A DNA stretch of 46,232 nucleotides from Fulvivirga imtechensis AK7 (GTDB taxonomy: Bacteria > Bacteroidota > Bacteroidia > Cytophagales > Cyclobacteriaceae): the NCBI RefSeq assembly GCF_000331535.1, contig NZ_AMZN01000074.1:1-46232 (forward strand), written 5' to 3'. Shown one piece after another: positions 1 through 10,300 of this stretch. The position numbers and the translations under genes are program-made. The first letter of the stretch is position 1. Each line of letters begins with the position of its first letter. Under the pieces are notes generated by a model that saw only the letters and a program-made list of their open reading frames with translations, did not search any database and had not been told where the DNA came from.

Positions 1-680
1 GTGGTCGTGGCGCTGGTGTTGTCGGTGAAGTTGCTCACACCGGGGCCTGATTGTTGGGTCCACGTACCGGTACCGGTACTCGATACACCGGTGAAGGTGA
101 AAGGGTTGCCGGCATCTTTGCCGCATACATTGCCACCTGCTCCTGCATCGGCTACAGGTTGCTCGGTGAAGGTCACTGTAATATCATCGGTGCTGCTGCA
201 GTTGCCGTTGGTCTCGGTCAACCTGAAGGTATAAGTGCCGTAGGCGGTGCTTGTTGCTGTCGGGTTGAAGATCGTAGTGCTGCTGAAGGTGATGTCGGCA
301 GGGTTGCCCCCTACTACACTCCATGATGCGGTGCTTCCGGGGATGCTTTGGATACCCCCCAGGGCAATGTCCAGATCGCATTCTTCTGCTGTCGCGGGAC
401 CTGCATCGGCTACGGTAGGTTCGTAGAAGGTCACTGTTACTTCATCATAATCGCTGCAACCGCCGTTTACTTCGGTCCATCTATATACATAGGTGCCGTA
501 GGTATCTACTGTTACGGTGGTCGTGGCGCTGGTGTTGTCGGTGAAGTTGCTTACACCAGGGCCTGATTGTTGGGTCCATGTGCCTGCCCCTACACTCGAT
601 ACACCGGTGAAGGTGAAAGGGTTGCCGGCATCTTTGCCGCATACATTGCCACCTGCTCCTGCATCGGCTACAGGTTGCTC
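1..680. repeat. 516-bp direct repeat inside the surface-protein gene
   Basis: Bases 1-164 repeat bases 517-680 with an offset of 516 bp (172 codons, so the frame is kept). By eye I count about ten differences in 164 positions, most of them clustered in one short block (62-79 versus 578-595). The second copy is cut by the window edge, so the number of units is unknown. High identity between units suggests recent duplication or gene conversion within the array. Confidence 0.85.
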
Positions 681-1580
681 ATTAACGGTAACAAGTTGGG
701 AGTCGGTACATGGGATAAAGGCAACGAAATCGTTAGTTGCAGTCCAGAATTCATCATTTCTGCCAGGTACAGTGTATCCGATAGAGCCAGTAGCATTCTC
801 AACACCCTGAAGAGTAGTTTCACTGGCTACCGATGCACTATTTTCCGTTGTATGTATTTCAATTACATTAGTAGTCTCAAATAGCTTCAACTGTACGTTG
901 ACAATATCTCCTGTACCAGTACCAAATCGTTCAACATCCTCATAGAATAAAATAAATACTCTATTAGGGGCAGTGCCCTCCACCCTATACTTAATGCGGT
1001 CAGTAGTCGTAACATTAGGATCAAGATCTGTACGCATTACTGCGATCATGTTGTTAGGACTTTCAGGAGCAGGAATTGAAGTGTTCCAAAATATTGACTC
1101 CGCATAAGCAGTAAAAGCTACGTTTCCATTTGACGATATATATATGTCTGTATAATCAGTACCAAAAAAATTAAAGGTAAAGCCGATACTTACGGCCGGA
1201 GAAAGGTCATCATCCTGGTTCTGAAGATCGCCTCCAAAACTACTGGGTACTTTAGTCCAAAGGATAGTAGACACAAAAGGATTATAAGTCCCGGTAGTAT
1301 TAACAGTATAAACATCATAGTTTACATAATCAATAGAATGCGTACCAGGTCCGGCTACAGCAGGATCGAAAGTATTTCCACTAACACCCGGACCGGAAAA
1401 AGTACCTCCGGTGGTGGTCTCATATAAAGTTACCGCGGCATCCGTAGTGCAGTAATTGGCATTAAGCCCTGAAAAACCACACTGAGCCCATATTGGGGAA
1501 TTATTTAGTAAAAGGAGAATAAACAATAACCCCCACCAGCCAGAGCGGAAAAGAGCTCTTACATTGCCTATTTTTAGCAT
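1..1580 (-). CDS. Giant secreted surface protein with Ig/PKD-like repeats (5' part only)
   Basis: This open frame starts at an ATG (1578-1580) and runs off the left edge after 526 codons, so the C-terminus is missing. Residues 1-33 form a Sec signal peptide: basic start, long hydrophobic core, cleavage near IWA-QC. Residues about 80-295 resemble the NIDO-like globular module of Bacteroidota surface proteins (FFGTDYTDIYISSNGNV, then a DLDP motif). From about residue 298 come beta-sandwich repeats of the PKD/Ig-like kind, each opening with VADAG: an A-type (298-382), a B-type (383-470), then a second A-type nearly identical to the first. The A+B unit is 172 residues (516 bp). Family knowledge suggests export by the type IX secretion system, with a sorting domain at the unseen C-terminus; that part is inferred. 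It lies 142 bp downstream of the STAND/barrel/lipoprotein operon on the same strand. Adhesin or gliding-type function is likely but not shown. Confidence 0.8.
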   Translation of the reverse strand, partial: MLKIGNVRALFRSGWWGLLFILLLLNNSPIWAQCGFSGLNANYCTTDAAVTLYETTTGGTFSGPGVSGNTFDPAVAGPGTHSIDYVNYDVYTVNTTGTYNPFVSTILWTKVPSSFGGDLQNQDDDLSPAVSIGFTFNFFGTDYTDIYISSNGNVAFTAYAESIFWNTSIPAPESPNNMIAVMRTDLDPNVTTTDRIKYRVEGTAPNRVFILFYEDVERFGTGTGDIVNVQLKLFETTNVIEIHTTENSASVASETTLQGVENATGSIGYTVPGRNDEFWTATNDFVAFIPCTDSQLVTVNEQPVADAGAGGNVCGKDAGNPFTFTGVSSVGAGTWTQQSGPGVSNFTDNTSATTTVTVDTYGTYVYRWTEVNGGCSDYDEVTVTFYEPTVADAGPATAEECDLDIALGGIQSIPGSTASWSVVGGNPADITFSSTTIFNPTATSTAYGTYTFRLTETNGNCSSTDDITVTFTEQPVADAGAGGNVCGKDAGNPFTFTGVSSTGTGTWTQQSGPGVSNFTDNTSATT

Positions 1581-1722
1581 AAAAGACCCATAAAATAAAG
1601 GTGAGCCTGAAGCACAGGCAAGGGCTTTGGAATGGGAATTTAGCATGTGGCTATAGTTGAAACTGGTAATATAGTATTTTTTAATATTAAAACTTCAATG
1701 AAAGTAACCTTAACTGCATTTT

Positions 1723-2955
1723 CTAAGGCTTTAATTCGCCAATTGGATTAGTCTTAATCAGACAAATCTTTGCCTGGCTGTCCAGGGTGACCGTTCCAAC
1801 AAATACTATTGATCCATCTTCTAATTCCAGAACTCTTCCCGGCGAATCTATTTCAAGCCCACCAAAAGATTGACTCCAAACTACAGAGCCGTTAGCAGCT
1901 ACTCTGGTTAAGTATATATTGGTATCAGTCCCGTTCCCTATTTCTTCACCTAAAACTATAAAGCCTCCTGTGGACGCCTCAACTATAGAATTAGCAACAA
2001 CATTGCGCTCAACGGGAATAGTTCCGGAACTAACAAAATCATTATTGCTCCTGACTCTCGCCAAAAAGGGGGCATTCAATCCCTGGCCAGTGCTTGTTCC
2101 CAACATTGTAAATCCTCCCTCAGAAGTTCGTATTATTGCTTGAGCTTCTTCATTTGACAGTGTACCAAACAACTGAAGCTGGCTCGCTGATGATGCTATT
2201 CCATCAGTACCGGCTGGAAATAAGAACATATTAAAACCTGCCTGTTGTGAATTTGAAGTTGGGGGTTTATTAGTCGTTCCAAAGAAAAGAAACGAACCAT
2301 CATTTTTTTGCTTCACCTCCACCCCTCTGTCAATCCCCGGAAAGCCATACACACGTCTCCAATCTGCGGGACTATATTGCACCAGATCAGAATTGGTACG
2401 GATAGAATAAATATCTTCCAGATCTGTTGAAGCTAAAAACCCTGGTTTCGAGGTATCGACATTCGTGGTAGACCCCGTTACGATAAAATCTCCTTCTGCA
2501 GTTATAGTAATATTCCTGGCGACCTCCAATTTTCCCGGATAGCCAAAAATGGCGCTATCCAGCTTAACCCCATTGGAATCTATTTTTAATATCATAATAT
2601 CTTGATCCCCAGGTGCTACTTCAATTGTACTTGCTATTATAAAATTGCCTGCGGCATCTACTCTCAATGCAGCGGGAGTGTCCTCTCCTGCCCCCCCAAA
2701 CTGCCTGTGCCATTGCATATTACCCAGTTCATCTACCTTTACCACCAATATCTGACGGCCCATTTCAAGAGAAGTACTGTGCCCTAATATTATAAAGCCG
2801 CTGTTGAGTTTCTGCACATCATAACCGTATTGATTACCCTCTTCTCCATAATATTTTATGAAATAGTTTTCAAAACGCCTCACTACATTGTCCTCATTAT
2901 CGCATGAAAACAAAGCAAGACCGGAGATACACAAAATCACAAGTAGTAATCGCAT
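1723..2955 (-). CDS. Beta-propeller-like outer-membrane lipoprotein
   Basis: The 410-residue product begins with a short lipoprotein signal ending in LALFSC, which places the lipidated cysteine at residue 18. The mature part is built from repeats of roughly 45-60 residues with a recurring GG.G.D....L...GNFI..G pattern and strands such as DIMILKIDSNG and NIYLTRVAANG. This is typical of the propeller repeats (delta-60/SBBP type) found in secreted Bacteroidota proteins. No catalytic motif is visible, so a binding or scaffold role is likely. It starts 5 bp after the stop of the upstream barrel gene and is the third gene of a tight operon with the STAND ATPase. The exact ligand is unknown. Confidence 0.75.
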   Translation of the reverse strand: MRLLLVILCISGLALFSCDNEDNVVRRFENYFIKYYGEEGNQYGYDVQKLNSGFIILGHSTSLEMGRQILVVKVDELGNMQWHRQFGGAGEDTPAALRVDAAGNFIIASTIEVAPGDQDIMILKIDSNGVKLDSAIFGYPGKLEVARNITITAEGDFIVTGSTTNVDTSKPGFLASTDLEDIYSIRTNSDLVQYSPADWRRVYGFPGIDRGVEVKQKNDGSFLFFGTTNKPPTSNSQQAGFNMFLFPAGTDGIASSASQLQLFGTLSNEEAQAIIRTSEGGFTMLGTSTGQGLNAPFLARVRSNNDFVSSGTIPVERNVVANSIVEASTGGFIVLGEEIGNGTDTNIYLTRVAANGSVVWSQSFGGLEIDSPGRVLELEDGSIVFVGTVTLDSQAKICLIKTNPIGELKP

Positions 2956-2960
2956 ATACT

Positions 2961-4052
2961 TTAATTCCTTTTATTGAATAACCGGGTGAGAAATCCCTTT
3001 GAGGTGGTTTTAATCTTCCTTGGCTTATACAAGGGTTTTACAAAACCAATGGAAACAGCATAATTATTTAGCCTTTTATCATCATCAACAAAACCATATT
3101 TATACAGCAAAGTACTGTTACCGTATTGCCCTTCTTCACTGACGATATTTGACAATCCCATTTTATAACGCAGGTCGATAACTACATAGTTGTAGCCGAA
3201 CCTGTAATTCAAACCAAGGCCAACATGAGTAAATTGGGTAAACTGTGTCCTTTGCTCATTAATTGTGACCTCAGGTCCGGCTACAGGTATTTCAGTAAGG
3301 TCCTCGGTACCAGCATTCACACGGTCGATAAGCTTAACAGTGGCCTTCGCCTGCAACAGGTAATCCAGGCCAAACCCACCGTATATATATGGTCGGAATT
3401 TATCAAAATCCCACCGGTATTTAACATAAACCGGCAGATCAAAGCCTATCTGAGCTTCTTCAAAAGTTTGCTTATCGGCATTAAACAATGTATTCGAGTA
3501 ATTATATCTCCTCGTATACAAATTTACCTCCAGCCCCAAACTAAAATGATCATTAATATTGAGCTCACCTCCGCCTCCGATATGCAGCCCTAATTTGCTT
3601 TTATACGACTCATTTGACTCCGTGGTATTATCTATACCATAATTATGAATTACAGCTACAGATGACATATTTAATCCTCCTTTCCCATAAATAACAAATA
3701 TGGGGGTCGTTTTAAATTTACGACTCAAATAGACAACATCAATTGGGTCTCTATCCGAGTCTATATTATATTCAGGATCTAGTTTCAATAGTTTTAGGTA
3801 ACTATCTTCGGCACTTATAGGGTCATCAATCAAGAGATACGTTCTGGCGAGCAACCAATAAGCCTCTATACGCTGATCTTTGTTAAAACCATTATCAAGG
3901 CACGTCTTTAATGTAGCAGGAATACCATAAAGATGGCCTGCAGTGAAGTTTTCCCTGGCATGATTGAGCACTTCAGCACATGATTGGGCTGACATCTTAT
4001 ATAAAGGAATAAGACTAACAATTACAAGTGCTATTAGACCTTTTGTTGTCAT
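2961..4052 (-). CDS. Outer-membrane beta-barrel protein with N-terminal helical (TPR-like) domain
   Basis: The product has 363 residues. Residues 1-22 are a signal peptide ending near MSAQ. Residues about 24-105 are helical and TPR-like (a stretch RIEAYWLLARTYLLIDDP, then AEDSYLKLLKLDPEY), and probably face the periplasm. Residues about 112-345 show alternating aromatic strands with a barrel pattern (VKYRWDFDKFRPYIYGGFG, LGLNYRFGYNYVVIDLRYK). The region resembles the PorT/OmpA-like 8-10-strand barrels of Bacteroidota, but I do not recognise a named family. The start codon overlaps the stop of the upstream STAND gene by 4 bp (ATGA), implying translational coupling, and the lipoprotein gene follows 5 bp later. 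Confidence 0.75.
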   Translation of the reverse strand: MTTKGLIALVIVSLIPLYKMSAQSCAEVLNHARENFTAGHLYGIPATLKTCLDNGFNKDQRIEAYWLLARTYLLIDDPISAEDSYLKLLKLDPEYNIDSDRDPIDVVYLSRKFKTTPIFVIYGKGGLNMSSVAVIHNYGIDNTTESNESYKSKLGLHIGGGGELNINDHFSLGLEVNLYTRRYNYSNTLFNADKQTFEEAQIGFDLPVYVKYRWDFDKFRPYIYGGFGLDYLLQAKATVKLIDRVNAGTEDLTEIPVAGPEVTINEQRTQFTQFTHVGLGLNYRFGYNYVVIDLRYKMGLSNIVSEEGQYGNSTLLYKYGFVDDDKRLNNYAVSIGFVKPLYKPRKIKTTSKGFLTRLFNKRN

Positions 4053-7000
4053 TTATAATCATTTAGCAACAGATTTACGCAGGTATTTTGATAGTTGATA
4101 TCATTACCAACAAATAATTTCCATTCATCTACGCTCATATTTCTGGAAATTTCCGAACATATATTTTCCGCCATAAACTCCGGGTTAGTAGGCCATATTC
4201 GGATCTCACCATCGCCACACGCTGCTACAAGATATTTCGAATCGGGACTAAAGGCAATATCCCAAACATAAGCATCATTATCAGTCATTCTTATTGGCAG
4301 TTCATCAATTTCATCGGTAACCCACATCTGAACAGACCTGTCTAGACTGGAAGCTGCCAGCAGTTTACCATCTCTGCTGTATTCCAAGTCACTTATCCTT
4401 CCCTTTTGCCCTGCAAACTCATAATCTATCTTGCCATTGGTCATATTCCATAGTCTAACTACACCTTTTTCGTCACCAACCGCCAGGTACTTCCCATCAG
4501 GACTAAAAGCTAGCGCCTGAACCGGATTCTCATTGAGCTGAAGCAATACTTGCTCAGAAAGATCAGACAGGTTGGTAAGTATAACTCTCCCGCTTAATGT
4601 GCCCGAAGCCAACGATTTCCCGTCAGGGCTGATGACAATTACTTTGTATTGTTCATTCAATTTTTTCAATAAAGAAGAGGTACCAGATGAAATATCATTA
4701 CGCCTTAGTTCCTGATCTCCACCTACTGAAATAAAAACATTTTGGCCCGGAATGAATACTATATCATTAATAAAGCTGCTATGCCCCTTTACTTCTTTTG
4801 GCAATGACGATGCATTTTGCAGGTCATACAGTTTTATAGCTGATGAATCACTACCATTTACCAGCCACCGGTCATCAGGGCTCACTTTCAACACCCTGTT
4901 AGGATAGGGGTTGGATCCGATAATTGAGTGGACATCAGGGTGTTCCAAAGTGGCACTGGCTACTTTACCCGCACTACCGGTGCTGTAGAATGTGTTAGTA
5001 TTATGCTGAAATACAATGGATCGTACTGCATTTCTATGAATGTTGGAAATTGTATTATAAGAGGCTCCCTTAATCTGCGCCAAAGCAGAGTACAAACCGT
5101 TGTAGATATACGGATCGTAGGTACGGCCTTCGTACTTCTTATTAAACATATACGCCTGTTGAGCAAGCAGGGCTTTCAAATTATCATCTTCTATGCTTAA
5201 CGACTTGACGGACATAGACTGGGCAACAGACTGGTATAGTAACTTTTCAGCCCTGTTAAAATTGGTCTCTGCACGTTGATATTCTGTTAAGGCTGCCTCT
5301 CTGGCAGATTGAGCTTTCTCCTTTTCCGAATCTGCTATCTCGCGTTGCTCTTCAGCAATTCTTGACTGCTCCTGCGCATAGTTTCGCTGCTGTTCGGCAA
5401 TTTCAAGCGCCTGCTTGGCTTTCTCAGCCTGTTCTCTGGCATTTTGTTCCTCTTTTTCGGCTCTTTCCTTTTGTGATTGGGCTGCTTCCTTTTGCTCTTG
5501 AGCTATCTCCGCACTGGTAATAGCCAATTCCCGCTCTTTCTGAGCTTCTATCCTTTTCTGCTCCGCCAGCTCACGTTGTTTATTTGCCTCAATGTTTCTG
5601 GTAATGGCAAACACAAAAAACAGAATAGAGATCACAGCAGCCACACCTAACACCACTGCAACGATCTTCGTCCGTTTTAGCAAGCGTTTCTGGAGCATCT
5701 CCTGGTTTTTTTGCTCCGCCTCGTAGGTAATTCTGCTGGTATCCAGGAACACTATGGCTCGCTCAAAAGCCTCATCGTATCTTTGCGCCCATGCACGCGT
5801 TGGCCGTTGTTTCTTCTGCCAGTTGAGCGCAAGTTGCAGATCAGGAGGTCTCCACAGACCCGTTCTACCTACCTGGTACATGGCTGCGGCTTCTGACAAA
5901 CGTCTGTACATTTGAGCCGACTCGTACTCCTCATCCACCCAATTTCTGAGCCTGTTCCATATCCTCATCAAACTCTCATGGGATATTTCAATAACAGAAT
6001 CGGAATTCAATGGTACTCCTGACGGAGGCATAAGAAAGGACCTGCCGGGACGCCTGAATTTTTCTACGACCTGAATTACTTCCTGATCGTTAACTTCTGC
6101 AAGTTCAGAAACAAGACCCAACCTCACCGGCCTTCTCATACCGAAACTATCATTGGTCCTTTGGGTCAGAGACTTAAATAAAATCTCAGCGATTTCTTTT
6201 TCCCTGGATGATAGTTCATCATACGCCTCATTAGCATGTTGAGAAAGTGCCTCTGATATCTTCCCTACCGCATTATAATGACGTATATCGATGGGTTCAT
6301 TTTCCTCTCTTGCCTTGACCCAGTAGTCCCATGTACGCATCAGTGCATGCTGCAAAATGGGAAGCTGATCCTGATTATCTCCTACTTCATTTAACAGGTG
6401 TTTTACCAACCTTCCAGATATTGCACCACCTCCCACAGCCACAGGACCTTCTATAGCTATTCTCTTCTGATCACGGGTCATCTGCGGCACCAGGTAGTTA
6501 CTCTGATTGATCATATCAGTAAGGCCAGGGAACTTTGCACAGTCACCCACATAATCGGAGCGCATGGTTATGGCCAAATATATTGAAGACCTCTGTTGCT
6601 TACAGGCCTGCAAGAGCAAGTTTACGTAGGCCTTAGATTCTTCATTAATAGTTTTATCTTCGCTGCCGCGATATCTGAAAAGTTCTTCAAACTGATCTAT
6701 TAGAATGAGGGTATTACCTCCAGATCCTTTCTGTTGCAGTTCGATTAGGCGTACCAAACCTTCAACATCGGATCGCAGCAATGAGGAAATTACCATTCTG
6801 CTGGCTTGCTTATCGTCCTCTGTGGCGCTACCCAGGTCCTTTCTGGATGAAAGTAGTGTTTCAGCCAGGTTTTCAATAGGCGAAGTACCTGGTCTGGATA
6901 CAAGAATGTTCCAATCTCCACCAACATCTGTCATAAATCCACCCAAAAGTACGGGTACAAGTCCGCAATACATAAGAGAAGACTTACCGCTTCCACTATA

Positions 7001-7204
7001 CCCCATTACCGTTACAAAACGGTTAGTGGCCAATTTTACCAGCACCTCATCGACCTGCCCTTCTCTACCAAAAAAAAGGTGGCATTCATCTATGCTGAAC
7101 GGTCTGAGACCAGGAAATGGGTTACGGATAATACGATTGCCATAGCCGTCATATTGCTCAGGCTCTCGCTCGTGTTCACCCATTTGTATCTCGTAATTCA
7201 ACAT
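4049..7204 (-). CDS. Membrane-anchored nSTAND1-type ATPase with coiled coil and WD40 propeller
   Basis: The 1051-residue protein opens with the signature NPFPGLRPFS, which marks the nSTAND1 NTPase family, at residues 28-37. Walker A is GYSGSGKS at 68-75, and Walker B is LILIDQFEEL at 166-175. The NTPase and winged-helix part ends near ISHESLMRIW (417-426). A single transmembrane segment lies at about 513-534. A highly charged Glu/Gln/Lys/Ala-rich coiled coil follows at about 537-660, then WD40 repeats at about 715-1010 (ALAFSPDGKYLAVGDEKG, DIAFSPDSKYLVAACGDG). There is no effector domain before the NTPase; only 27 residues precede it. Basic residues flank the membrane segment on both sides, so topology is uncertain, but a single anchor would put the propeller across the membrane from the ATPase. 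It is the first gene of a three-gene operon with an outer-membrane barrel and a lipoprotein. Its function is unknown; STAND proteins are usually signal-gated switches. Confidence 0.85.
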   Translation of the reverse strand: MLNYEIQMGEHEREPEQYDGYGNRIIRNPFPGLRPFSIDECHLFFGREGQVDEVLVKLATNRFVTVMGYSGSGKSSLMYCGLVPVLLGGFMTDVGGDWNILVSRPGTSPIENLAETLLSSRKDLGSATEDDKQASRMVISSLLRSDVEGLVRLIELQQKGSGGNTLILIDQFEELFRYRGSEDKTINEESKAYVNLLLQACKQQRSSIYLAITMRSDYVGDCAKFPGLTDMINQSNYLVPQMTRDQKRIAIEGPVAVGGGAISGRLVKHLLNEVGDNQDQLPILQHALMRTWDYWVKAREENEPIDIRHYNAVGKISEALSQHANEAYDELSSREKEIAEILFKSLTQRTNDSFGMRRPVRLGLVSELAEVNDQEVIQVVEKFRRPGRSFLMPPSGVPLNSDSVIEISHESLMRIWNRLRNWVDEEYESAQMYRRLSEAAAMYQVGRTGLWRPPDLQLALNWQKKQRPTRAWAQRYDEAFERAIVFLDTSRITYEAEQKNQEMLQKRLLKRTKIVAVVLGVAAVISILFFVFAITRNIEANKQRELAEQKRIEAQKERELAITSAEIAQEQKEAAQSQKERAEKEEQNAREQAEKAKQALEIAEQQRNYAQEQSRIAEEQREIADSEKEKAQSAREAALTEYQRAETNFNRAEKLLYQSVAQSMSVKSLSIEDDNLKALLAQQAYMFNKKYEGRTYDPYIYNGLYSALAQIKGASYNTISNIHRNAVRSIVFQHNTNTFYSTGSAGKVASATLEHPDVHSIIGSNPYPNRVLKVSPDDRWLVNGSDSSAIKLYDLQNASSLPKEVKGHSSFINDIVFIPGQNVFISVGGDQELRRNDISSGTSSLLKKLNEQYKVIVISPDGKSLASGTLSGRVILTNLSDLSEQVLLQLNENPVQALAFSPDGKYLAVGDEKGVVRLWNMTNGKIDYEFAGQKGRISDLEYSRDGKLLAASSLDRSVQMWVTDEIDELPIRMTDNDAYVWDIAFSPDSKYLVAACGDGEIRIWPTNPEFMAENICSEISRNMSVDEWKLFVGNDINYQNTCVNLLLNDYK

Positions 7205-7343
7205 TATCAGGAGCTATAAATAATCAAAAAAATATATCGCAGGGTTTTGAATCTAAAAAATAACAGTCGTTAAATACTTAAATTGAAAACGTTTAGCCAG
7301 TAAAATACAAAAAAAATATCTTATAAAACATGGTGCGCAAATC

Positions 7344-10300
7344 TTAAACATAAGACACCATTTTTTCTGCCAGATTGATATTATCTGAAAGAAGTTCATA
7401 GAAGTCGTCTTTATTTATTTTAAACAGAGTAGTTTCGGTGATAGCCACAATAAGATTTGATCTCATATATTTGGCTGAATTAATCAATTCACCAATAAAC
7501 TCACCTTCCTTCGTCATGCCTTTGACCTCCCCATTTTCATAGAGATTAATGGACCCTTTATAAATAATGAAAAAATTATCGTTATAGTGTTCATCTACCG
7601 ATAAAGAGGTTCCCTCAGGGAGTACTACCTCCTGTATAATATCAGCAATACTGGCCACCACCAGGCCATAGACGTGATCAAAAACCGGAATTCCTTTAAG
7701 GAAAAGTACTTTTTCAAACACCAGTGATTTACCACTGTCAGCATCACGATCCAAAATAATAGCATCTAATTGCCGCCTTGTATTTTCATTAAGTCGGCTT
7801 ACATGCTGCCCATACAGGTCCTGACTAATTTCATGCAGCGCCCAGGCCGCCATTTCACGGATCATTTTGTCAGGATTAAACAAATGAGCTATCAGATCAA
7901 ATGCGAAGTCCGACAGTTTCATCAAACCCATCTGGTATAATATACATGCTTTGGTCCACCGGTTAGTTTGGGAAAAGTCCCGGTTTAGCAAGAACTTCAA
8001 TACCAGTGTAGGGTCGATCCTTTCCCTGGGGTAAAATATTTCCAACTTCTTAGCCTTTTCAGTATACGGCAGGTCATCTAATACCGGGATAATCCGCTGC
8101 TTAAGGTCTTCTGATAAAAACACATCCAGCAATTCAATAGCGTATGTTACCCCTTCATTAGTCCTGCTCTCAATATTCTCCTTTACCAACTGAATGGATT
8201 TGCTATCATAGAGCATAGAAAGAAGCATATAAATATGCTCAACATCATAGTCTATTTCCTCCTGAAGGGCTTGTTTGATCTCATTTCCAAAATAATCAGA
8301 AGACACCTCATTGATGGCGCCTATGTTCCAGGCAATGTCTTCAATATCCGATTCTATTGCATACTTAATCCTTGGGATCTGAGTAATATTAGCCTTAAAC
8401 CCACTATTACCCAATGCTAACAGCACCTGCGAAACAATAAGCTTATCCGGGTAGTCAATTTTATTCCACAACTGCTCAGTAGCTTTTTTTCCTCCTATAC
8501 GCCCTATAATCCGCACTATCTTAATCATAGTGGGTGTCGGCTGACCGGATTTATAAAAAGAACTATCCAGGGCAGACAATGCCTTGCCACCTATTATTGT
8601 GAGGGCGTTAGCAGCTTGCACGCTAAATGAAGGCCGGTTGAGATTGTCTATAAGTGCGTTCAGTACTTCCTGATTATACTTCTTCTGCGCTGTTTTAATA
8701 GCGGCATTTCTCACTTTCGGATCCAGGTCATGCAATAATTCGATAAGAAAAGAGGTACTTTCTTCGTCACTCTTATTACTTAACAATTCTGCGGCATACT
8801 GCCGGTCTTCGCTATTCTCAGACTTGCAAAGTTTACTCAGTCTCGCTTTCGACACATCACCGGATTTGAATAGGTCCAAAATATCGCTTCCGCTCACCAC
8901 CTGCTTACCTGTAGTATGAGAACCTTTATCTATACTGATCACATATCTTTCAGAAACAGACAACCCCTTAATTTCATTCATCTTAACCTGAGCAAATTCC
9001 CTGATCTCATCAGCCTGGTGGTCCATAAGAGAATTGATGTATTGAGGGAGGAGTTGAGGTTCTACTTTTTCGAGTAGCTTAAAGGCAAAAATTACTTTGT
9101 TGGGATTACCTTCAGCCATTGATCTCTCCAGCCTACCCAGCAATTTTTCAGCGGCTGTTAATGGCAGTTCTTCCAATGAGCGCTGCTGGTCCTGCAATTT
9201 TATTTTAACCCTGTTGCGATATTCGTTGTATAGCTTGCCCACCATCACAAAGTACCCCATCAATATAAAAATGAGCGTATACGAGTAGTGTATAAGTTCA
9301 AAAAAAGTGAGAAACGAAAGGCCTATGATCAATAACCCTGCAATAAACCGAGAGGCCTCGTTCACCACACCTTCTACCTTAGCTTGTATGTCAAATCTGA
9401 TCCGATTATCCAGAGGCATGAAATACAATTTAAAGGTTGGGTTCTCCAGCGAATCCCGCAGAGAGAAATTAAATAGCCTGCTCAGGGCTATAAATAAAAA
9501 GAACCAAATAAAAGCAGCCCCAGCCTCAAGCGTATAACCAAAGACTGTACCCGCCACAATGGCTCCAATGGTAAATATGGCCAGAATCACAGGAAGGATA
9601 ATAAGAGATGTCTTAAGGCCATATTCACCAATGATACGATCATTAACAAATGTCTGGAGTATAAGCCCCAAAACTAGAATGGCACCATTAAATATCGCCA
9701 GAAAATTTCTTAATTCTCGTTCTTCAGGATATTGCTGTGCTACAACGCCCTGAAATGAATATTGAACGAAGGTAAATGCCACCATTGAAAATATAAGAAA
9801 TACAGACAACAGCCTTACATAATTATTTCGTACCAGGTGCTTGATGCCCGTCCCGGTATTCTCAGACTTACTGGTGGATATTTCAGCTTTTTTCAGGTCA
9901 AACCTGACGGTAATTAATATCAGGAAACCGAAGGATATTAATATACTGATTCCGCTGATGATCAGGTAATTTGATGTATTGGGAATGAAAGGTTCCAGGA
10001 AAGGAATGGCAAAAGAGGTTAAAATGGCTGCCGATAACTGACCGATATCGATCCCACCGATTATGCGCTTAGATTGTCTCAGATCAAATAACCGGCCAAA
10101 AACACCCCAAAAACCGAGCAATGATACCGCTAATATCGGGCCTATCATGGCAAACATTACAAAGATTATATAATCCTGCCATTGACGATCTGCTTCAATA
10201 AAGGTGGAATATATTAACGCTGTAAATAAGAAAATAGATATTAAATTGCCAAGGGCCAGTTTCGAGAAGGACAGTCTGTTTTGAAGTGTGGCGAAAAGAG

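Noticed and set aside
1-884. Several plus-strand open frames of 60-105 codons
   Set aside because: They lie opposite the long minus-strand surface-protein frame, which has a signal peptide and repeated domains; they are its shadow.
4049-7204. Antiphage STAND (Avs-like) defence gene
   Set aside because: It lacks an N-terminal effector such as a nuclease and is operonic with envelope proteins, so defence is not the best reading, though not excluded.
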